Shown: positions 41,109 through 55,757 of the stretch, in pieces
Layout of the letters: each line of letters opens with the position of its first letter
How positions within the stretch are numbered: the stretch's first letter is position 1
Origin: Nocardia africana NBRC 100379
GTDB lineage: Bacteria > Actinomycetota > Actinomycetes > Mycobacteriales > Mycobacteriaceae
Direction: 5' to 3'
NCBI RefSeq assembly: GCF_001612635.1
Contig: NZ_BDAV01000007.1
Span: 429,234-493,233 of the forward strand
Length of the DNA stretch: 64,000 nucleotides
Program-made: the position numbers and the translations under genes
Notes under the pieces: generated by a model
Database searches by the model: none
What the model was told of the DNA's origin: nothing
Seen by the model: the letters and a program-made list of their open reading frames with translations, nothing else

Positions 41109-42068
41109 ATGCCGGGAACGAATTCCACCGCGTGGCCGCGGTTGCGGGTCGCGGAGTGGGCGGATACGCGGGAGACGCTGCATATGTGGATGCAGGTGGT
41201 GGGGAAGGTTCGGCTCGCGCATGCGCCGTTGTTGAATCATTGGTGGCAGGTGACGCTCGTCGTGAGTCCGCGGGGGCTGATGACGCCGGCGATTCCTTAC
41301 GGTGATCGGCTGTTCGATATCGAATTCGACTTTCTCGCGGATCGGTTGGTGATCCGCGCCGACACCGGCGATATGCGCAGTGTGGCGCTGGAGCCCAAGT
41401 CGGTGGCGCAGTTCTACGCCGAAACGATGCGGGCGCTCGACGAGCTGGGGCTGCATACGCGGATTCAAGGACGGCCCAACGAGGTCGACCCGTCCATCCC
41501 CTTCGCCGAGGACACCCGGCACGCCTCCTACGATCCGGAGTCCGCACGGGCGTTCTGGCGGCAGCTCGTGCATGCGAATCGCGCGCTCGACGAGTTCCGG
41601 TCCGGCTATATCGGCAAGTCCAGTCCGGTGCATTTCTTCTGGGGCGCAATGGATCTGGCCTATACCCGGTTTTCGGGGCGAACTGCGCCGGAACACGGCG
41701 GCGGTGCGCCGCACTGCGCCGATTGGGTCATGGTGGAAGGTTATTCCCGCGAACTCAGCAGTTGCGGATTCTGGCCCGGCGGCGGCGAGGAAGGCGCGTT
41801 CTACGCCTACGCGTATCCCGAACCGGAGGGCTACCGCGAGCGGCAGCTGCAGGTTCCAGGGGCGGGCTACGACGCCGCGCTGGGGGAATTCGTCCTCCCG
41901 TACGAAACGGTGCGGACGGCGGAGGATCCGAACGCCGTGGTGGCGGCCTTTCTGCGCGAAACCTACGCCGCGGCAGCGGAATTGGGCCGGTGGGATCGCG
42001 CCGAGCTCGAATGCGATCCGCATCGGTGGTCCGAGAAGCGAGCGGCGGCCCCCTGGGCCCTGCGCTGA
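41109..42068 (+). CDS. DUF5996-family protein
   Basis: 319 residues, cytoplasmic, ATG at 41109 preceded by GAAGGGA. Family features are the N-terminal TRETLHMWMQVVGKVRLA with HWWQVTLVVSPRG, then a central EFDFLADRL and the tryptophan/tyrosine-rich FHFFWG-like region (SPVHFFWGAMDLAYTRFSG). Function is unknown; the aromatic-rich cleft suggests a small-molecule binder or enzyme. It ends just before a strong hairpin that separates it from the convergent AvrD cassette. Confidence 0.8.
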   Translation: MPGTNSTAWPRLRVAEWADTRETLHMWMQVVGKVRLAHAPLLNHWWQVTLVVSPRGLMTPAIPYGDRLFDIEFDFLADRLVIRADTGDMRSVALEPKSVAQFYAETMRALDELGLHTRIQGRPNEVDPSIPFAEDTRHASYDPESARAFWRQLVHANRALDEFRSGYIGKSSPVHFFWGAMDLAYTRFSGRTAPEHGGGAPHCADWVMVEGYSRELSSCGFWPGGGEEGAFYAYAYPEPEGYRERQLQVPGAGYDAALGEFVLPYETVRTAEDPNAVVAAFLRETYAAAAELGRWDRAELECDPHRWSEKRAAAPWALR

Positions 42069-42080
42069 CGGACGCGAAAG

Positions 42081-42122
42081 ACACCGCGGCCGGCTCGCAC
42101 GGATGCGAGCCGGCCGCGGTGT
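42081..42122. terminator. bidirectional hairpin terminator between convergent genes
   Basis: Two perfect 19-base arms (42081-42099 and 42104-42122) enclose the tetraloop CGGA, so the hairpin is exceptionally stable. It lies 12 bases after the DUF5996 stop and 7 bases after the kinase-like gene stop on the other strand. No U-tract follows on either side, which is usual for high-GC actinobacteria. Confidence 0.85.
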
Positions 42123-42129
42123 CGACGCG

Positions 42130-42909
42130 CTACACCCGGACCGCGAAGCGGAGCTTGCGTCCCAGGGTGTGCGGTTGCGCCTGGGAGATGATCATCTCCT
42201 GGACCCGTTCCCGGCTGGTGCGGACGAACTCGACCGCCTCTTTCACCGCCACATCGATATCCATGACGGTCGGGATGTCGAGCACCTTCACGATCTGTTC
42301 GAGCCGCTGTTCGGGTGTGCCGCGCACCGTCACCACCGGCGCCCCCAGCTCGCTGATGGTGTGCAGCAGTTTGCTGTCGGAGATCGCGCGATAGCGCTCG
42401 TCCACCGGGCGATGTCCGTCGGGATCCATCGGCACCTCCACCGGAAGGTGGAAGAAGATGTCGTAGCCCTTGCGGGCGCGCTGGCGCGCCATCTCGCCGT
42501 AGGCGTCCAGGTAGCGCCGGAAGAACGGGCGGCCGGGCAGGGTCACCGTGTTCTTGACGATCTTGTGGAAGCGGGTGGACCCCGGATTCGGGCCGGTGAT
42601 CAGGCGGGTCGCGCCGTAGACCCATTCGTTGAGCACCGATCCGTCGGCGATGAAACCGTTGCCCTGCGCCTCGAGCAGGGTCTCCGCCTCGATGCGCAAT
42701 TCGAGGCGGCGGAAGCCCAGCGCCATCAGTTCGGTGGTGCTCAGATCCTGGAAGCGCATCCCGGGGAAGAATTCGGTCACCACCTCACGAGCCGAGGAGG
42801 CATCGACCCGCGGGATGCCGGTGAGCAACGCCAGCGCGGTGGACGTGGTCGTCTTGCCGGTGGAGTACGTGCCGGAGACGACGATGCGTCGATAGTGTGT
42901 TCCGGACAT
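42130..42909 (-). CDS. AAA_28/NadR-type P-loop kinase-like ATPase
   Basis: 259 residues. Walker A is SGTYSTGKTTT at residues 13-23, followed by SAREVVTEFF and a Walker B-like GYDIFFHLPVE; the arrangement matches small AAA_28/NadR-type nucleoside or sugar kinases rather than transport ATPases. ATG at 42909 follows AAAGG. It is 32 bases downstream of the AvrD gene on the same strand and is surely cotranscribed. A role in phosphorylating the sugar or the finished lipid is a reasonable inference from context, not shown by the sequence. Confidence 0.7.
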   Translation of the reverse strand: MSGTHYRRIVVSGTYSTGKTTTSTALALLTGIPRVDASSAREVVTEFFPGMRFQDLSTTELMALGFRRLELRIEAETLLEAQGNGFIADGSVLNEWVYGATRLITGPNPGSTRFHKIVKNTVTLPGRPFFRRYLDAYGEMARQRARKGYDIFFHLPVEVPMDPDGHRPVDERYRAISDSKLLHTISELGAPVVTVRGTPEQRLEQIVKVLDIPTVMDIDVAVKEAVEFVRTSRERVQEMIISQAQPHTLGRKLRFAVRV

Positions 42910-42941
42910 GGAAAGCCTTTCGAGAGAAGGATTGTCGAGAT

Positions 42942-43897
42942 TCAGGCCGGTAGCTGATGGGCGAGGTCGTAGCGGATCGAGCAGCCGGCGAACTCCGACT
43001 CCCAATTCGAGATCCGCCACTTGCCCCCGCCGAATCCCAGAATCATCGAGCGCGCCATCCGCGTGGTGGCCGAACCCGGGGTGTACGGCGGCGGTGGCGC
43101 CTCCGCCCGCGCGGTCATCCGGCGCATCCACAACGTCTCACTGTCCTTGCGGGCGATATTGTCCAGCTCGTACAGCACGACCTGCGAGAGTTGCGCCAGG
43201 ATCACCGTGGCGTCGACCAAGGTGATCGAGGGCTGGTAGAAATCGGCGACCCCGGTGCCGGCCGCGCCCGAATCACCCAGCGAGAGAGCGAATTCCGCAC
43301 TCGCACACGTCCCCTCGCCGTCGAGGCGGATATCGCGCAGGTATTGACTGCGCCCGTAGACCGGCCCGTGCGAGTAGCCACCCACCGGCTCGGCCACCCT
43401 CCGCGCCGGACCCGGCGCCGGAAACCTCGGAGGGGTGGGCAGCGCCACGACCGCCTCCAATGCCATTGTGCTGCCGAACGATCCGGCAATGGTCAAGGAA
43501 TTCGCCGTGCTGCCCGTGACCGCCGCCTCGATCGGGAACCGGTCCAGATTCTCGGTGGCGACCGTGCCGCTGCTGAATTGCACGAAGGGCATCCAGCACC
43601 GGCTGATGTCGGCATCGCTCACACCGCACTCACGCAAGATCACCGCCAGCAGCCGGTAGCCGAAGATCGAACAGTCGATGCTGCTCAGGTGCGGGGTCAG
43701 CACCCGGGTGCTCTTCTGCGACCAGTCCAGCGGGTAGCGCACCCCGGCGACGGCGGACAGTTTCGGCCCGTCCGGCCGGGGATCGACGGTGATGTCGAAG
43801 ATCTCGTGGCCGATGCGCTTGTAGCCCTCACCGAAGAACCGGCCGGTCCGGTCTCCGAGCACCGTGTCGATATCGGGGTAGGCGATCTGTCCGGTAC

Positions 43898-43901
<4 letters not shown>
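42942..43901 (-). CDS. avrD: AvrD-family protein (syringolide-type acyl-sugar lipid synthesis)
   Basis: 319 residues, near the length of Pseudomonas syringae AvrD (about 311). Recognisable family pattern: DTVLGDRTGRFFGEGYKRI at the start, VRYPLDWSQK, LTPHLSSIDCSIFGYRLL and the closing region KWRISNWESEFAGCSIRYDL. AvrD directs production of syringolides, bicyclic lipids proposed to form from a beta-ketoacyl chain and a pentulose. Its ATG overlaps the stop of the polyketide synthase (ATGA), so the two are made together and the synthase probably supplies the acyl chain. No signal peptide; cytosolic. Identification rests on remembered family sequence, hence not higher confidence. Confidence 0.75.
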
Positions 43902-50209
<6,308 letters not shown>

Positions 50210-50242
50210 TGTCACTCCTGGCTGTGAACAGTGCCCTGATTC

Positions 50243-50255
50243 GTTCGGGACGAAC
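50243..50255. promoter_or_regulatory. 13-bp inverted repeat upstream of the polyketide synthase
   Basis: GTTCGGGACGAAC lies 34-46 bases before the synthase start codon. The reverse complement of the motif at 53629-53641 matches it at 12 of 13 positions. Half sites GTTC/GAAC are typical of StrR-family operators, and a StrR-type gene is in the cluster. Confidence 0.5.
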
Positions 50256-50299
50256 CGCGGCGTTGTCCAGATTCCGGACACCTGTACCGGATGCGTGCA

Positions 50300-50328
50300 G
50301 CCTATGGTGTGCGATTCGACGCGGTCAA
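50300..50328 (-). promoter_or_regulatory. candidate sigma-70 promoter of the polyketide synthase operon
   Basis: On the minus strand TTGACC and ATAGGC are separated by 17 bases, a fair housekeeping-type promoter, giving a leader of about 85 bases. If this is the true promoter, the 13-bp repeat would lie in the leader, so a later start site is also possible. Confidence 0.35.
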
Positions 50329-50348
50329 CGAATTCCGAACGCACACAA

Positions 50349-50386
50349 ATGCGCGAGGCGCCGGTACCCACCGGCGCCTCGCGCAT
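50349..50386 (-). terminator. hairpin terminator after the second MmpL-type gene
   Basis: Perfect 17-base arms (50349-50365 and 50370-50386) around the loop ACCC, 10 bases after the transporter stop. It separates the regulator-transporter transcript from the polyketide synthase operon. Confidence 0.8.
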
Positions 50387-50396
50387 TTTCTTTCGG

Positions 50397-52640
50397 TCAA
50401 TTCTGTACGGGAACGGGGTCGGGTCCCGGGCGGGTCCGGGAATCCGGTTCCGGCCCGCCCTCCAGACCGGCCGGCGACCGCCGCAGCCATCGCGGTCCCC
50501 ACCAGTTGGCCGCGCCCATCAGTCGCATGAGGGCCGGGACCAGGATGCCGCGGATGAGGGTGGCATCGCTGAGTACCGCGAGCGCCAATCCCAGGCCGAA
50601 CAGCTGAATAAAGGAAACGTGCGAGGTCACCATCCCCGCGAAGGCGATCGTCATCAGCAGTGCGGCGGCGGTGAAAATGCGGGCCGTTCGAGCCACGCCG
50701 ATCGCGACCGACCGGGTGTTGTCTCCGGTCACACTCCATTCCTCCCGAATTCGGGAGAGCAGAAATACTTCGTAATCCATCGAAACGCCGAAGGCCAGAC
50801 AGAACATGAGAACGGGCATCGTCGGAACCAGAAATCCGGTAGGCGTGACACCGAATATTGCCGACAGATGACCTTCTTGAAAAATCCAGACCATCGCACC
50901 GAAAGTCGCCGACAGCGACAGCGTATTCAGCAACAGCGCCTTCACCGGAAGCCATATGCTGCCGGTGAAAGCCAGGAGCACGAGCAAGGTCGACACGGCG
51001 ATCAGGCCCAGCGCGAGCGGCAGCCGAGAGGTCAACGCGTGCACCGAATCCGCGTTCTCGGCCGCGGCGCCGCCGTAGAGCGCCGGGCTCGGCGGCGCGA
51101 CGTCGCGAATCCGGTGCAACAGATCGTTGCCCGCCGGCGTGGACGGGTCGGCCTCGGTGCCGACGCGCAGATAGGTTCCGGCCGGGGCACTCATCCCGTC
51201 CGGCGCCGCCGCGACCCGGGTTCCTTCGGCGAAGACCCCCGAGGCGGACAACACCGAAGTCACGCCCTCGACCCGGGAGAGATTGGCGGCATAGTGCTCC
51301 AGCTCGGGTGAGACGACACCGTAGCCGGGCAACGCCACGGTCACCGCCGCCATCGCGTCCTCACGGAAGTCGCCGCGCAACGCGTCACCGACCTCGTGAC
51401 TGGACGCACCGTGCAGCACCCGGTCGTCGGCGGAGCCGAATCGCATCGACAGGGCGGGCGTGCCCAATACCAGCAACAGCGCCACCACCGCCACCGCGGA
51501 CAGCACCGGCCGGCGCATCACCGCCCGCACCACCCGATACCACCGGGTGTCGGCCGGCTCCGGGGGCACGACGCTCGGGGCGGGCCGGCGAGCCCAGCGC
51601 CGCAACGGAACCCGCAGATCGAACCGGTGCAGGTGCGGCGCGGTCACCGCCAGCGCGGCCGGAACCAGCAGCAGAGTCGTGACCACGGCGGCGGCCAGCA
51701 CCGACAGCCCCGCGAAGGCCAGCGACCGCAGGAAATACAGCGGGAACACCAGCAACGTGCACAGCGAAAGCCCCACGACCGCACCGGAGAACAGGACCGT
51801 GCGCCCCGCGGTCCGCGCCGTGCGCGCGACCGCCGCACCGGTGTCGAGACCGGCCGCGCGTTCCTCGCGGAATCTGCTCACCACGAACAGGCTCGAGTCG
51901 ATCGCCACGGCGAAACCGAGGGCGCTCATCATGTTCAGCGCGAAGATCGACACGTCGCCGAATTCGGCGAGGATGCGTAGCAGCGGCAGCGTGACCGCGA
52001 TGGTGAACAGGCCCACCGCCAGTGGTATCGCCGCGGCGACCACGCTGCCGAAGACGATGATCAGCGCCAGTCCGGTCAACGGGACCGCGATCGCCTCGGT
52101 GACGATCAGATCCTTCACCACCTGCTCACTCATCTGATTCAGCGCCACGGCCTGACCGCCCGCGAGCACCGTCACACCGTCGTAGTCGCCGCCGACCCGG
52201 TCGGCGAGCGCGCCCGCGCGCTGCGGCGCGGTGGTGTCGTCTCCCGCGACGTGCGCGAGCACCAGCGCCTCCCGGCCGTCGCCGCTGCGCAGTGCCGAGC
52301 GCAGATCCGGCGCCAGCTGCCAATAGGACTGCACGGCGTCGACGTGATGGTCGGCGTGCAGCTGCGCGACCACGCGTTCACCGGCCGTCCGCGCCGCCGC
52401 GGACTCGACTCCACCGGGCGCGCGCACCAGCAGGACCACATTCGGCGCGGCCGAGGGGAATTCGTCGCCCAGGAAGGACGACACGCGCGCCGATTCGGTC
52501 TCGGGCGGTGAGAACCCGCCCGTCTTCAGATGCGTCGGGGCGGTGGCGCCGAAGGCGATGCTGACGATGCCGACCAGCAGGCATGCCGCGAGTACCGCGC
52601 GGGCGTGTCGGGTGGCGAAGGCGGCGACGGTGGACAGCAT
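50397..52640 (-). CDS. MmpL/RND-family lipid exporter of the polyketide cluster
   Basis: 747 residues with the same two-part RND layout as the transporter at 9818: TM1 near residues 15-32, periplasmic domain to about 175, helices at about 180-320, TM7 near 365-385, second periplasmic domain, helices at about 510-700. Proton-relay candidates are the aspartates in AVAIDSSLFVVSRF and GVSMDYEVFLLSRI. ATG at 52640 follows AGAGG. The regulator gene ends 43 bases upstream on the same strand, so they form one transcript. In mycobacteria such proteins export the lipid made by a neighbouring polyketide synthase, the likely job here. Confidence 0.85.
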   Translation of the reverse strand: MLSTVAAFATRHARAVLAACLLVGIVSIAFGATAPTHLKTGGFSPPETESARVSSFLGDEFPSAAPNVVLLVRAPGGVESAAARTAGERVVAQLHADHHVDAVQSYWQLAPDLRSALRSGDGREALVLAHVAGDDTTAPQRAGALADRVGGDYDGVTVLAGGQAVALNQMSEQVVKDLIVTEAIAVPLTGLALIIVFGSVVAAAIPLAVGLFTIAVTLPLLRILAEFGDVSIFALNMMSALGFAVAIDSSLFVVSRFREERAAGLDTGAAVARTARTAGRTVLFSGAVVGLSLCTLLVFPLYFLRSLAFAGLSVLAAAVVTTLLLVPAALAVTAPHLHRFDLRVPLRRWARRPAPSVVPPEPADTRWYRVVRAVMRRPVLSAVAVVALLLVLGTPALSMRFGSADDRVLHGASSHEVGDALRGDFREDAMAAVTVALPGYGVVSPELEHYAANLSRVEGVTSVLSASGVFAEGTRVAAAPDGMSAPAGTYLRVGTEADPSTPAGNDLLHRIRDVAPPSPALYGGAAAENADSVHALTSRLPLALGLIAVSTLLVLLAFTGSIWLPVKALLLNTLSLSATFGAMVWIFQEGHLSAIFGVTPTGFLVPTMPVLMFCLAFGVSMDYEVFLLSRIREEWSVTGDNTRSVAIGVARTARIFTAAALLMTIAFAGMVTSHVSFIQLFGLGLALAVLSDATLIRGILVPALMRLMGAANWWGPRWLRRSPAGLEGGPEPDSRTRPGPDPVPVQN

Positions 52641-52683
52641 GTGCCGAACCTCTCGGGAGTACGACGAAACGGATGCGGAGTGC

Positions 52684-53610
52684 TCAGATGGCGGTGTCGG
52701 AGGACTGGATCCGGTCCGCGAACGCACGCCACTCCCGCGCGTTGCGGCTGGCCAGCTCCGCGACGGTCGCGGCCAGATGCGGCGGCACCGCTTCGGCCAC
52801 GCGTGGCCACATCTTGCGGTTCATGGAATGGGAATGCAACCAGCGCAACAGATCTCGCCCCTGCTGGCTCGCCCGCATGGCGGGGTCACGGGTGAGTTTC
52901 TGCAGCAGCAGCGCATTCGTATCGGGCCCTTCGGCGGTACCGCCGTCCGGGCAGAGCCGCTCGCGCATCTTCTTCCGGATCGCGTGCGCGGTGCTGACCG
53001 ACACGTCGGCGGCGGCCGCCAGCGCGCGCAGCGGCATATCCGGTGAGGCCGTGAGCAATTCGATCACCTGCTGGCGTCGCCGGGACGAATCCAGCGGCCG
53101 GGTACGGCCGTCGGCGCCGATGCGGATGTTCGAGTGCGGAATTTCCCCGGTCGAACGCAATCTGATGCGCGCCACCGTCTTCGACGACAATCCGGTGCTC
53201 GTGGCAATGGTACGATCGGACAATTCGGGCATCGATTCCAGGATGCGCTCCGCGGCCGCCTTCCGGTCCGGCAGCGTCAGCGGAAGCCCGTGCACCACAT
53301 TGGATTCGACGCCGCGCAGGAACGCCTCCGCGGCGCTGCCGTCGAAGAACAACACCTCGATATGGGTCATGCCCTTCATCCGCGCCGCATGGACGCGGTG
53401 CATGCCGTCGATCACCCGCATGGTCGCGCGGTGGACCAGGATCGGCGGCCACTGCGACTCGCTTTCGGCCAGCCGCACGATATGGCGGCGATCCTCACCG
53501 GTGGAACGCGGCGAATCCGCCGGCAGCAGCCGCTGCAATTCGACTCGATAACACGCATCGGATGTCAGCGGCACCACTGCGCCGACGTTCGCTTTACGCT
53601 GAGCGGACAT
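52684..53610 (-). CDS. StrR-family pathway-specific transcriptional regulator (ParB-like fold)
   Basis: 308 residues. The N-terminal ParB-like domain reads LLPADSPRSTGEDRRHIVRL, WPPILVHRATMRVIDGMHRV and VHGLPLTLPDRKAAAERIL, followed by a helix-turn-helix DRTIATSTGLSSKTVARI. This is the pattern of StrR and NovG-type activators of antibiotic clusters, not of chromosome-partition ParB. A second possible helix-turn-helix is at PLRALAAAADVSVSTAHAIR. ATG at 53610 chosen. It probably activates the polyketide/AvrD operon; candidate sites are at 50243 and 53629. Confidence 0.85.
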   Translation of the reverse strand: MSAQRKANVGAVVPLTSDACYRVELQRLLPADSPRSTGEDRRHIVRLAESESQWPPILVHRATMRVIDGMHRVHAARMKGMTHIEVLFFDGSAAEAFLRGVESNVVHGLPLTLPDRKAAAERILESMPELSDRTIATSTGLSSKTVARIRLRSTGEIPHSNIRIGADGRTRPLDSSRRRQQVIELLTASPDMPLRALAAAADVSVSTAHAIRKKMRERLCPDGGTAEGPDTNALLLQKLTRDPAMRASQQGRDLLRWLHSHSMNRKMWPRVAEAVPPHLAATVAELASRNAREWRAFADRIQSSDTAI

Positions 53611-53628
53611 TCCAGCCCCCAAAAGAAA

Positions 53629-53641
53629 GTTCGTCCGGAAC
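53629..53641. promoter_or_regulatory. 13-bp inverted repeat upstream of the StrR-type gene
   Basis: GTTCGTCCGGAAC, 19-31 bases before the regulator start. Its reverse complement differs from the motif ahead of the polyketide synthase at one position. Autoregulation is the simple reading. Confidence 0.5.
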
Positions 53642-53693
53642 GGGACCGGTCACCGATGACCGCAACCGGCCGTTCGAAACCCGGTGCCGGGCC

Positions 53694-53705
53694 GACCGAT
53701 CGGTC
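53694..53705. promoter_or_regulatory. 12-bp palindrome, TetR-type operator candidate
   Basis: GACCGATCGGTC is a perfect palindrome in the 163-base divergent region between the StrR-type and TetR-type genes. Its form is common for TetR/AcrR operators, so the adjacent TetR protein may repress itself and perhaps the StrR-transporter operon. Confidence 0.5.
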
Positions 53706-53773
53706 ACAGCGTAGGCGCGCCGGATGATCACGACTAGACTTTCCGAACAGAACGCTCCAGGAGTGCCCTCGCC

Positions 53774-54325
53774 ATGACAGTCGTCGCCGAATCCGGCCGC
53801 GCCACCCTGCTCACCGCCGGCATGGTCGTCGCCGAACGCGAAGGACTACAGCGCCTTTCGATCAACGCCGTGGTCGAGGAGGCCGGCATGGCCAAAGGCA
53901 CCTTCTACCGGCACTTCCCCAACCGTCACACCTACCTGGTGGCGCTGTATCGCCAGTTCTTCACGCTCATCAGCGCGCGCGTGGCGGAGGCGATCCGGGG
54001 GATGCCGCCGGGTCCGGACCGGATCGCGGTCAGCGTCGACGCCTTCCTCGATGCGTGCCTGCACAGCTGCGGCACCGAGGCCTTCATGCTGCAGGCGCAG
54101 TCGGATCCCGGCCTGCGCACCGAGATCGCCCAGCGGCGCGAGGGGTTCCTCGCCGCCAGCCGGCCCGATATGGTCGCGGTCGGCTGGTCCGATCCGGACG
54201 CCGCGTCGATGTTGAAGGTCGCGATGGTGCGCGAGATCTGCATCGCCGAGCTCGACATCCGCGCCCCGCGCGCCGACCTGCGCGCCGCGGCGAAGGCGAT
54301 GCTCGCCGGTCGCCCGCCGCGCTGA
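53774..54325 (+). CDS. TetR/AcrR-family transcriptional regulator
   Basis: 183 residues. The N-terminal helix-turn-helix is INAVVEEAGMAKGTFYRHFP with the following YLVALYRQF helix; the rest is the helical ligand-binding domain. ATG at 53774 is preceded by AGGAG ten bases away. It is divergent from the StrR-type regulator and shares a 163-base region with a palindrome. The effector ligand is unknown; a role sensing the cluster product or an inhibitor is inference from position only. Confidence 0.85.
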   Translation: MTVVAESGRATLLTAGMVVAEREGLQRLSINAVVEEAGMAKGTFYRHFPNRHTYLVALYRQFFTLISARVAEAIRGMPPGPDRIAVSVDAFLDACLHSCGTEAFMLQAQSDPGLRTEIAQRREGFLAASRPDMVAVGWSDPDAASMLKVAMVREICIAELDIRAPRADLRAAAKAMLAGRPPR

Positions 54326-54334
54326 CCTCGGCGG

Positions 54335-55393
54335 CTACGGGGTGATGCCGTCGAACTGCATCACCCAGTACGGACTGTTCGTGGTGGTATTCCATTGGGA
54401 GACATAGAGAGTGATGTCGGTGAGTGAGCTCGACCGAGGGTGGATGTAGCCGCCGTAGAGTTGCGGGAAGGTACGGACCCAGAACTGCCACCACGGTGCG
54501 GAGGCGACGATCTGTCGTTTCGGCGCCGTCCAGACGCGGTCGATGGCCGGTGCGGTGCGGGTCGAGATACAGGCGCCGGCGACGTCGAAGTAGGACATCA
54601 CCCACGTCCCGGCGATGTTCTTCACGCTCAGCTCGCCGATCGGGCCCATACCGCCGAACAGCGGCGTGGGAGTGGTATTGCCCCACTGCCAGGCCGAACC
54701 GTTGTAGCCCCAATATTCGTAGTCGGCGCGGACGGCGATCTGCTGCCACGGCACGCGCATCAGGATCGGGCCGTTGCGATTGTGGCTGCGCCCCCACTCC
54801 TTCGAGACGATGTACAGATAGCCGTCGCCGTTGTTGTTCCCGATGCCGGCGAAGGACTGCATCATGAACGGACTCCAGCCGCCGTAGCCGTCGCTGCCGT
54901 CGTTGGGCCAGACGGCCGCGTAATCGGTCCAGGTCGCGCCGTCGTCGTCGGAGTAGGCCAGGCCACAGAACAGCGCGCCGTATCGGTCGTCGGCGACGCT
55001 CCAGTCGTGCACGCTGGTGTAGGTCAGCCAGGTCCGGCCGTTCGGATCGACGAACGCGTCGTTGGGAATGCGGCTGACCTCGACGCCGTAGCCGTTGTCG
55101 GCGTTGTGGGTGTAGGTGAGGGCCTGGCGCGCGTGCGGGGCGCCACCGGGGGTCGCGGAAAAGGTGGTGGTGGCGTCCGGGAGGCTCGAGCTGAACAGCA
55201 ACACCGGCGAGCCGAGCCACGTGCCGGACCCCTGACTGTCACCGGTGAACGTGTCACCGAAGACGAATCCCGACCCGCCCGGTGCGAAATGTTCCCGGTT
55301 GTACGGGATTCCGAGATCCGAGCCGCCTACCCCGAATTGTCTCGCGGTACTTCCGGCGAACCCGGTGAGCGGAGTCCCCCAGTGCGTCGCCAT
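54335..55393 (-). CDS. DUF4185-family beta-propeller-like protein
   Basis: 352 residues, rich in Gly/Trp/Tyr/Asn with repeated blades such as FVFGDTFTG, WSPFMMQSFAG and WGNTTPTPLFGG. DUF4185 proteins are predicted five-bladed propellers of the glycosidase type and occur in actinobacteria and their phages. No signal peptide is visible, unlike secreted glycosidases, which fits a phage-particle or phage-derived protein. It follows the 111-residue gene by 7 bases and lacks its own strong ribosome site, so it is coupled to it. Confidence 0.65.
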   Translation of the reverse strand: MATHWGTPLTGFAGSTARQFGVGGSDLGIPYNREHFAPGGSGFVFGDTFTGDSQGSGTWLGSPVLLFSSSLPDATTTFSATPGGAPHARQALTYTHNADNGYGVEVSRIPNDAFVDPNGRTWLTYTSVHDWSVADDRYGALFCGLAYSDDDGATWTDYAAVWPNDGSDGYGGWSPFMMQSFAGIGNNNGDGYLYIVSKEWGRSHNRNGPILMRVPWQQIAVRADYEYWGYNGSAWQWGNTTPTPLFGGMGPIGELSVKNIAGTWVMSYFDVAGACISTRTAPAIDRVWTAPKRQIVASAPWWQFWVRTFPQLYGGYIHPRSSSLTDITLYVSQWNTTTNSPYWVMQFDGITP

Positions 55394-55400
55394 CGCCGGC

Positions 55401-55736
55401 TCATGCCGGGGCGGCGAGCACGAATCGGGTCCATGCCGCGGCTCGGTTGGCGTTCTCGGTACACACCTGCCCGGTGGTCAAGTCGATGGCATAGACACAG
55501 CCGACGGGGACCCCGCCGTTGAAGGTGGCGAACCAGGCCGTCGGCCCGGCCTGTGGGGTGGCACAGGCTGCCACGTCGGCGAAAGCCCCTTCCGGGAACG
55601 CGATCTCGGCGGCCGTGGCGGTGGTGAGGGCGGCCAGGGTGCCACCCGCGGCGGCGGCGGTCGCCGCCGCCCGTACCTCGGGCACGCAGTCGGTGATCAC
55701 GAAGAAGCGGCCGTTCGTACTGGCGATTGTCGGCAT
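55401..55736 (-). CDS. 111-residue hypothetical protein between phage-like genes
   Basis: ATG at 55736 preceded by GGAG at eight bases. An alanine/threonine-rich helix (residues 20-45) is followed by beta-rich sequence with WFATFNGG and VGCVYAIDLTTGQVC, including three or four cysteines. No family recognised. Position between a lysin-like gene and a DUF4185 gene on one strand suggests a small structural protein of the same module. Confidence 0.6.
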   Translation of the reverse strand: MPTIASTNGRFFVITDCVPEVRAAATAAAAGGTLAALTTATAAEIAFPEGAFADVAACATPQAGPTAWFATFNGGVPVGCVYAIDLTTGQVCTENANRAAAWTRFVLAAPA

Positions 55737-55757
55737 GCGAATACTCCGTCGGGGGCG

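Noticed and set aside
52684..53610. Chromosome-partition ParB
   Set aside because: Although the fold is ParB-like, the sequence pattern and cluster position match StrR-type activators; no ParA or parS-like context.
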